This document shows positions 59,325 to 64,000 of a stretch of DNA of 64,000 nt, in pieces (the stretch's first letter is position 1; the number at the start of each line of letters is the position of its first letter). The notes below the pieces were generated by a model that was not told the origin of the DNA, ran no database searches, and worked only from the letters and a program-made list of their open reading frames with translations. Both the position numbers and the translations under genes were made by a program. The DNA is from Palsa-1447 sp964414785. Lineage in GTDB: Bacteria; Verrucomicrobiota; Verrucomicrobiia; Opitutales; Opitutaceae. Location of the stretch: positions 62,001 through 126,000 of the forward strand of contig CAYPXZ010000004.1 in the NCBI GenBank assembly GCA_964414785.1. The letters run 5' to 3'.

Positions 59325-60077
59325 ATGAAGCCCGCCGTCACCAGGGCCACGCCCGCATTTGTCTCCCATTCGGAAGAGACGGGGACGGACTACGTGATCT
59401 ACATCGACGCCCCGCCGGCACCGGGCAAGGGCGGGACGTTCCCCGCCGTCCTCGTCATGGACGGGGACTACCTCTTCGACGCGGCGGTGGAGGCGAGCCG
59501 GTCGCTTGCCCTGGCCGGGCGCATACCGCCCACAGTCACGGTGGGGGTCGGTTACGGCGCGGGATTCGGGAAGCCGGGCAACTTCAGGGGCAGGGACTAC
59601 ACGCCGACGGCCTCCCCCGACGAGCCCTCGAGCGGCGGGGCGGACCGGTTCCTCGGCTACCTTTGCGGGTCGCTGTGGCCGGAGCTCGCCCGGCGCCTGC
59701 CGCTTCGCGAGGAGGGACGGGTGATGGCGGGCCACTCGCTCGGCTCGCTGCTCGTCCTCCACGCGCTCTTCCAGGAGCGCCCGTTCTTCGACCTCGCGCT
59801 CGCCAGCGCCCCGTCGATCTGGTGGGACAACCGGAGCATCCTCGGGCTCATCGCCCTGCTGCGGGGGCGCCAGGCGGGGCTCCGGGGCCGCCTCTACCTC
59901 GGTGTGGGGGAGGACGACTCACCCTCGATGACCGGCGACCTGGCCCTTCTCGAGCGGCAGCTCAGGGATCGGCCCTTCGAGGGGCTCGGCCTGGCGGTCG
60001 AGCGGTTCTCCGGGCACGACCACTACGATGTCGCGCCGCGCACCATGGCGGCCGGTCTTGCCACGCTGCTGGGGTAG
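59325..60077 (+). CDS. Alpha/beta-hydrolase, esterase-D/enterochelin-esterase-like
   Basis: A 250-residue hydrolase. VMAGHSLGSLLVLHALF places the catalytic Ser138 in GHSLG. LGVGEDDSPSMTGDLALLER is near the acid, and ERFSGHDHYDVAPRTMAAGL carries the His. FPAVLVMDGDYLFDAAVEAS and VGVGYGAGFGKPGNFRGRDY are the oxyanion and cap features of the putative-esterase (PF00756) family. There is no signal peptide. It starts eight bases after the MFS exporter, so possibly co-expressed; a link between transported substrate and esterase is speculative. Confidence 0.8.
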   Translation: MKPAVTRATPAFVSHSEETGTDYVIYIDAPPAPGKGGTFPAVLVMDGDYLFDAAVEASRSLALAGRIPPTVTVGVGYGAGFGKPGNFRGRDYTPTASPDEPSSGGADRFLGYLCGSLWPELARRLPLREEGRVMAGHSLGSLLVLHALFQERPFFDLALASAPSIWWDNRSILGLIALLRGRQAGLRGRLYLGVGEDDSPSMTGDLALLERQLRDRPFEGLGLAVERFSGHDHYDVAPRTMAAGLATLLG

Positions 60078-60177
60078 GCCCTAGATCCGGGGGATCCGCA
60101 CAGGCCCCCTCCGTGGGCGGCGCCGCCCCTTCGTCCCGTGCGGCCCAAGCTTCCGCATCCGCACCCCCGACCCCCAG

Positions 60178-62223
60178 ATGCCCGAGAATCCCTTCTTCTC
60201 CGAGAGCCCCCTGCCCTACCACATGCCGCCGTTCGACCGGATCACGGACGGCGACTACATCCCCGCGTTCGAGAAGGGCATGGCGGACCAGCTCCGGGAG
60301 ACCGAGGCCATCGCGTCCAACCCGGATCCGGCCACCTTTGAGAACACGATCGTCGCGATGGAGCGCTCCGGACGGATCCTCGCTCGGGTCTCGTCGGTGT
60401 TCTTCAACCTGAAGGATGCGGACACGAGCGAGGAGATGAAAGGGATCGAGGTCGCCATGGCGCCGAGGCTCTCGGCCCACAGTGATGCGATCAGCCAGAA
60501 CGCGGCCCTCTTCCGGCGCATCCTGTCGCTCAACGAGAGGCGAAAGTCGCTCGGCCTCGACGCGCAGTCCCTTCGGCTTCTCGAGCGCTACCACCGCGAC
60601 TTCGTGCGGGCTGGAGCCCTGCTGCCGGAACGGGAGCAGGTGCAGCTGAAGGCCCTCAACGCGGAACTCGCGGGCCTCCTTGCGGCGTTCGGCCAGAACG
60701 TCCTCAACGAGAAGAACTCCTCCTCCGTGGCCGTGCGCGACAGGGCCGAGCTGGACGGCCTCTCCGACTCGGACATCGCGGCGCTGGCGGACGATGCCAG
60801 GTCGGAGGGCCGGCCGGGGGAGTATGCCATCCGCCTGAGCAACACGACGGGCCAGCCGCTCCTCCATAGTATTGGGAACCGCGGGCTGCGGGAGCGCGTG
60901 ATGCGTGCGTCCCTTGCCCGCGGCAGCCGCGGGGGGCCCTTCGACAACCGGGAGCTCCTCGTGCGGATCGCGAAGGCGCGGGCCCGGCGGGCCGGGCTCC
61001 TGGGCTACGAAAGCCATGCGGCTTTCCGCATCGAGGACCAGACGGCGCGGACGGTCGACGCGGTCGATGGCCTCCTGCGGCAGCTCGTGGCCCCCGCCGC
61101 CGCGAAGGCGCGCCGGGAGGCCGCGGCCATCCAGGCCGAGATCGACGGGGAGGGGGGCGGCTTCCGGGCCGCCCCGTGGGATTGGGACTACTACGCGCAG
61201 AAGGTCCGCAGGAGGCGCTACGATTTGGACGAGTCGCAGCTCAAGCCGTACTTCGAGCTGAACCACGTCCTCAAGGACGGCCTGTTCTTCGCCGCGAACC
61301 GCCTCTACGGCCTGACGTTCACGGAGCGCCACGATCTCCCGGTCTACCGGCCCGATGTGCGTGTCTTCGAGGTGTTTGACGCGGACGACAAGCCCCTCGC
61401 CCTCTTTTTGGAGGACTTCTACGCCCGCCCCTCGAAAATGGGAGGGGCCTGGATGAACGAGTACGTCCTGCAAAGCTCCCTCTTCGGCGACAAGCCGGTC
61501 GTGGCCAACCACCAGAACTTCGCGAGGCCCGCACCCGGGGAGCCCACGCTCCTCTCGTTTGAGGAGGTCGTGACCCTCTTCCACGAGTTCGGCCACGGCC
61601 TCCACGGCATGCTATCGGATGTCAGGTACCCCCGGTTCTCCGGTACCAACGTGCCCCGGGACTTCGTGGAATTCCCCTCAGAGATCAACGAGATGTGGGC
61701 CGTGTGGCCCGAGGTTGTCGCGAACTACGCCAGGCACTACAAGACCGGCGAGCCCATGCCGGCCGCGCTTCTCGAGAAGATGCTCGCTTCGCGGAAGTTC
61801 AACAAGGGGTACGAGACGACCGAGTACCTGGAGTCCACGCTCCTCGACCTGGGATGGCACACGCTCAAGCCGGACCAGGTCCCGGGCGACGCCGCGGCGT
61901 TCGAGACCCTGGTCCTCGAGAGGACGGGCGCGGGCGTCGACCCCATTTCCCCGCGCTACCGCGCCCCCTATTTCTCCCACGCGTTCTCCGGGGGATACTC
62001 GGCGGGGTACTATGCCTACATCTGGGCGGAAGTCATCGTCGCCGAAAGCATCGAGTGGTTTCGGGCCAACGGCGGGCTCACCCGCAAGAACGGCGACCAT
62101 TTTCGCGCCACGGTCCTTTCGAGGGGCGCCAGCGTGGAGCCCATGGACCAGTTTCACGCCTTCGCCGGCAAGGACCCGGACATCGGGCCCCTCATCCGGC
62201 ACCGGGGTCTCGACGAACCCTGA
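60178..62223 (+). CDS. M3-family metallopeptidase (dipeptidyl carboxypeptidase / oligopeptidase A type)
   Basis: A 681-residue cytoplasmic zinc peptidase, the normal length for Dcp/OpdA. TLFHEFGHGLHGMLSDV gives the HExxH zinc site (His469, Glu470, His473), with the third ligand in the downstream PSEINEMWAVWPEVVANYAR. YFSHAFSGGYSAGYYAYIWA is the substrate-binding tyrosine loop. The N-terminal helical part starts ENPFFSESPLPYHMPPFDRI, typical of Dcp. It degrades short peptides, including signal-peptide remnants. No signal sequence. Upstream gap of 100 bases, and 53 bases to the carboxylesterase. Confidence 0.9.
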   Translation: MPENPFFSESPLPYHMPPFDRITDGDYIPAFEKGMADQLRETEAIASNPDPATFENTIVAMERSGRILARVSSVFFNLKDADTSEEMKGIEVAMAPRLSAHSDAISQNAALFRRILSLNERRKSLGLDAQSLRLLERYHRDFVRAGALLPEREQVQLKALNAELAGLLAAFGQNVLNEKNSSSVAVRDRAELDGLSDSDIAALADDARSEGRPGEYAIRLSNTTGQPLLHSIGNRGLRERVMRASLARGSRGGPFDNRELLVRIAKARARRAGLLGYESHAAFRIEDQTARTVDAVDGLLRQLVAPAAAKARREAAAIQAEIDGEGGGFRAAPWDWDYYAQKVRRRRYDLDESQLKPYFELNHVLKDGLFFAANRLYGLTFTERHDLPVYRPDVRVFEVFDADDKPLALFLEDFYARPSKMGGAWMNEYVLQSSLFGDKPVVANHQNFARPAPGEPTLLSFEEVVTLFHEFGHGLHGMLSDVRYPRFSGTNVPRDFVEFPSEINEMWAVWPEVVANYARHYKTGEPMPAALLEKMLASRKFNKGYETTEYLESTLLDLGWHTLKPDQVPGDAAAFETLVLERTGAGVDPISPRYRAPYFSHAFSGGYSAGYYAYIWAEVIVAESIEWFRANGGLTRKNGDHFRATVLSRGASVEPMDQFHAFAGKDPDIGPLIRHRGLDEP

Positions 62224-62276
62224 GGACCCGCAAGACCAGCTCCGCCCGGCAGCGGGCCCAAATCAGATTTCACGCC

Positions 62277-63842
62277 ATGTCCCACTCCACCCATCCCCTA
62301 TTCCTCCCGGCCGCGGGATTCGCGGCCCTTTGCCTCGGTCTCATTCCCGCCTCGCCGGCTCGAGCGTCTGAGCCGGGCCCGGTCGTCTCCGTGACGGGCG
62401 GCCAGGTCCGCGGCACGGCCCTTGAGGGCGGGCACGGCTCCGTTTTCAGAGGACTGCCCTTTGCGCAGCCCCCCGTGGGCGCGCTCCGCTGGCGCGAGCC
62501 CATGCCCCTCCTCGGATGGGACGGCATCCGCGAGGCGTACAAGCCGGGCCCGCCCGCCGCGCAGCCCGCGATCGGGTGGAACGACGAGTTTGCCGCCGCG
62601 AGCAGCGAGGACTGCCTTTACCTGGATGTCTGGACCCCCGGGATCGGCGGCGACCGCCGGCCAGTGATGGTCTGGATCCACGGGGGCGCGAACGTGGCCG
62701 GGGCCGGGGGCTTCGACCCGCTGTACGACGGAAGGGCCCTCATCAGCCGCGGCGTCGTGCTGGTCGTCGTCGAATACCGCCTGGGCGTCTTCGGCTTCTT
62801 CGCCCACCCCGAGCTGACCCGCGAGTCGGCCCATCGCGCCTCCGGCAACTACGGGGTCATGGACCAGGCCGCCGCGCTGCGTTGGGTCCGCGACAACATC
62901 GCCGCCTTCGGCGGGGACCCGGGGAACGTCACCCTGTTCGGACAGTCAGCCGGGTCCATGGACGTGCTCGCCCTCATGGCGTCGCCGCTCGCGAAGGGGC
63001 TCTTCAACCGCGCCATCGCGGAAAGCGGCCCGTCGCGTTACCTTCCCTCGGCGCCCACCCTGGCGCAAAGCGAGGCGGCCGGGGCCGCCGCGGCAGCGAG
63101 ATTGGGGGCGCCCTCGGAGGGCGCGCTCTCCTACCTGCGGGGGCTTCCGGCTGAGAAGGTCCTGAAGGGGGCGCCGTGGATGCTCGCCCTGAGCGCCGAC
63201 GGCTGGGTCCTGCCGGTGGCCCCCGCCGCCGCGTTCGCCCGGGGCGCCGAGGCCGCCGTCCCCCTGATCATCGGGAGCAATGCCATCGAGTTCCCGGAGC
63301 CCGGACCGCCCGAGCATTTGAGGGAGTCGATGCGGGCCGTCCTCGGGGATGTCGCGCCCAGGGCCTACGCGCTTTTCGGGCTGGCCGACGGTGGGCACGC
63401 GCAGGCCGACCCGCTCTACGGCGATGCGGCGGACCAGTGGGGCAGCGACATGTTCCGCTGCCCGGCCGTGGTCCAGGGCGAATGGCACACGGCCGCCGGC
63501 AACCCCACCTGGGAGTACCAGTTCGACCGTGCGATACCGCCCAGGCCGAGGACCTCTCACTCCGGGGAGCTGGCCTACGTGTTCGGGAACCTCCTGGCGA
63601 CGGGCAGCCAGGGGGGCGAGTTCCAGGAAGCCGATCGAAGGCTCTCGGCCACCCTCCAGGCCTATTGGACCAACTTCGCGAAGACGGGCAACCCGAACGC
63701 CGAGGGTCTGCCGGCCTGGCCGACCCATGACGCCAAGTCCCGCCAGTACATCGCCTTCGACACCCAGGGCGACGCGGTCGTCCGGGAGAACCAGCGCGGC
63801 GCCTTCTGCGACCTGTTCCGCGAGGCCATGGGCCGGCCCTAG
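62277..63842 (+). CDS. Type B carboxylesterase, exported
   Basis: A 521-residue esterase. FLPAAGFAALCLGLIPASPA with ARA is the signal peptide. VMVWIHGGANVAGAGGFDPL is the oxyanion loop. VTLFGQSAGSMDVLALM places the catalytic Ser224 in GQSAG (a Gln variant of the usual GESAG). GSNAIEFPEPGPPEHL would carry the Glu, and RTSHSGELAYVFGNLL the His. SEDCLYLDVWTPG is the family disulfide-region signature. It hydrolyses carboxylic esters outside the cytoplasm. The start is set by the signal peptide; the upstream frame is antiphase to the peptidase. Confidence 0.9.
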   Translation: MSHSTHPLFLPAAGFAALCLGLIPASPARASEPGPVVSVTGGQVRGTALEGGHGSVFRGLPFAQPPVGALRWREPMPLLGWDGIREAYKPGPPAAQPAIGWNDEFAAASSEDCLYLDVWTPGIGGDRRPVMVWIHGGANVAGAGGFDPLYDGRALISRGVVLVVVEYRLGVFGFFAHPELTRESAHRASGNYGVMDQAAALRWVRDNIAAFGGDPGNVTLFGQSAGSMDVLALMASPLAKGLFNRAIAESGPSRYLPSAPTLAQSEAAGAAAAARLGAPSEGALSYLRGLPAEKVLKGAPWMLALSADGWVLPVAPAAAFARGAEAAVPLIIGSNAIEFPEPGPPEHLRESMRAVLGDVAPRAYALFGLADGGHAQADPLYGDAADQWGSDMFRCPAVVQGEWHTAAGNPTWEYQFDRAIPPRPRTSHSGELAYVFGNLLATGSQGGEFQEADRRLSATLQAYWTNFAKTGNPNAEGLPAWPTHDAKSRQYIAFDTQGDAVVRENQRGAFCDLFREAMGRP

Positions 63843-63908
63843 CCCGGCAGAGGCGGTCGAACCCGGGAATTGACCGGCGCCCGCCGGGAAGGGTATGTAT
63901 CGACGGCC

Positions 63909-64000
63909 ATGCCCGATACCACCTCCCCCTCCGTCTCGATGGAAACGCTCGTGGCGCTGTGCAAGCGCCGCGGCTTCATCTTCCAGTCCTCCGAGATCTA
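63909..64000 (+). CDS. glyQS: Glycyl-tRNA synthetase, 5' end
   Basis: The first 30 codons only; the gene runs out of the window. MPDTTSPSVS is a short leader, then METLVALCKRRGFIFQSSEI matches the start of the dimeric (alpha2) glycyl-tRNA synthetase, whose usual form reads LCKRRGF.FPSSEIYGG. This enzyme joins glycine to tRNA-Gly. The eukaryote/archaeal-like alpha2 type is found in several phyla including Verrucomicrobia. The assignment rests on about 20 matching residues. Confidence 0.75.
   Translation, partial: MPDTTSPSVSMETLVALCKRRGFIFQSSEI

Noticed and set aside
1..64000. tRNA, rRNA, CRISPR arrays, transposases, integrases, prophage genes
   Set aside because: Looked for on both strands by eye; none could be supported. 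A covariance-model scan would be needed to exclude small tRNAs fully.

Overview
The window reads as a chromosomal stretch from a GC-rich Verrucomicrobiota bacterium, most likely of the Opitutales/Opitutaceae type. This is inferred from gene content only: a PEP-CTERM protein built of autotransporter-associated beta-strand repeats with a lectin-like head, two DUF5069 proteins, a small SWIB-domain protein, DUF481-type secreted proteins, Tat-exported Gfo/Idh/MocA dehydrogenases, and many starts without a clear Shine-Dalgarno sequence. There is no rRNA, no tRNA that I could recognise, no CRISPR array, no transposase and no phage gene. Coding density is high, and many neighbours overlap by four bases (ATGA).

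Layout. 0-5 kb: a sugar-catabolism block (DhnA-type aldolase end, Gfo/Idh/MocA dehydrogenase, FucI-like isomerase), an apparently broken PfkB-kinase start, and a Tat-exported dehydrogenase. 5-8.5 kb: DUF167, a membrane protein, and a histidine-rich small exported protein ahead of a TonB-dependent receptor. 8.5-9.6 kb: a mobile mystery protein A/B pair (XRE regulator plus Fic protein) with an AT-rich, palindrome-bearing upstream region. 9.6-17 kb: an EamA transporter, polyphosphate:AMP phosphotransferase, a SWIB protein, a heterodimeric ABC exporter and a secreted protein. 17-24.8 kb: the large PEP-CTERM adhesin-like protein, MscS, TerC and two Hsp20 chaperones.

24.8-30.3 kb is visibly lower in GC and carries stress-type genes: a 39-residue membrane peptide, an FAD/Rieske oxidoreductase, a DUF2934-DUF3175 protein, a DUF5069 protein and a DUF748 protein. 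It looks like an acquired stress island, with no integrase or att site seen. 30.3-37 kb is a purine-salvage block (nucleoside permease family protein, adenine deaminase, a PLP lyase, 8-oxoguanine deaminase) ending in dusB. 37-43 kb: a proline-rich membrane protein with repeated LRLKPR-like motifs, a small exported protein, FKBP, a uracil-DNA glycosylase, an RRM protein with a glycine-rich tail, a DUF3016 lipoprotein and 4-alpha-glucanotransferase.

43-64 kb: a DUF5069-gluconokinase fusion overlapping a penicillin-acylase family gene, nucleoside 2-deoxyribosyltransferase with uracil phosphoribosyltransferase, two divergent DUF481 paralogs around a structured intergenic region, a 722-residue EF-hand membrane protein of unknown function, a methyltransferase, an amino-sugar trio (SIS protein, BadF-type kinase, nucleotidyltransferase), asparaginase, an orphan response regulator, an MFS exporter, an esterase, an M3 peptidase, a type B carboxylesterase and the start of glycyl-tRNA synthetase. 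The most unusual items are the DUF5069-gluconokinase fusion, the low-GC stress island with its DUF2934-DUF3175 fusion and micropeptide, the mobile-mystery pair with palindromes, and the structured DUF481 intergenic region. I do not see one obvious complete new defence or biosynthetic system.
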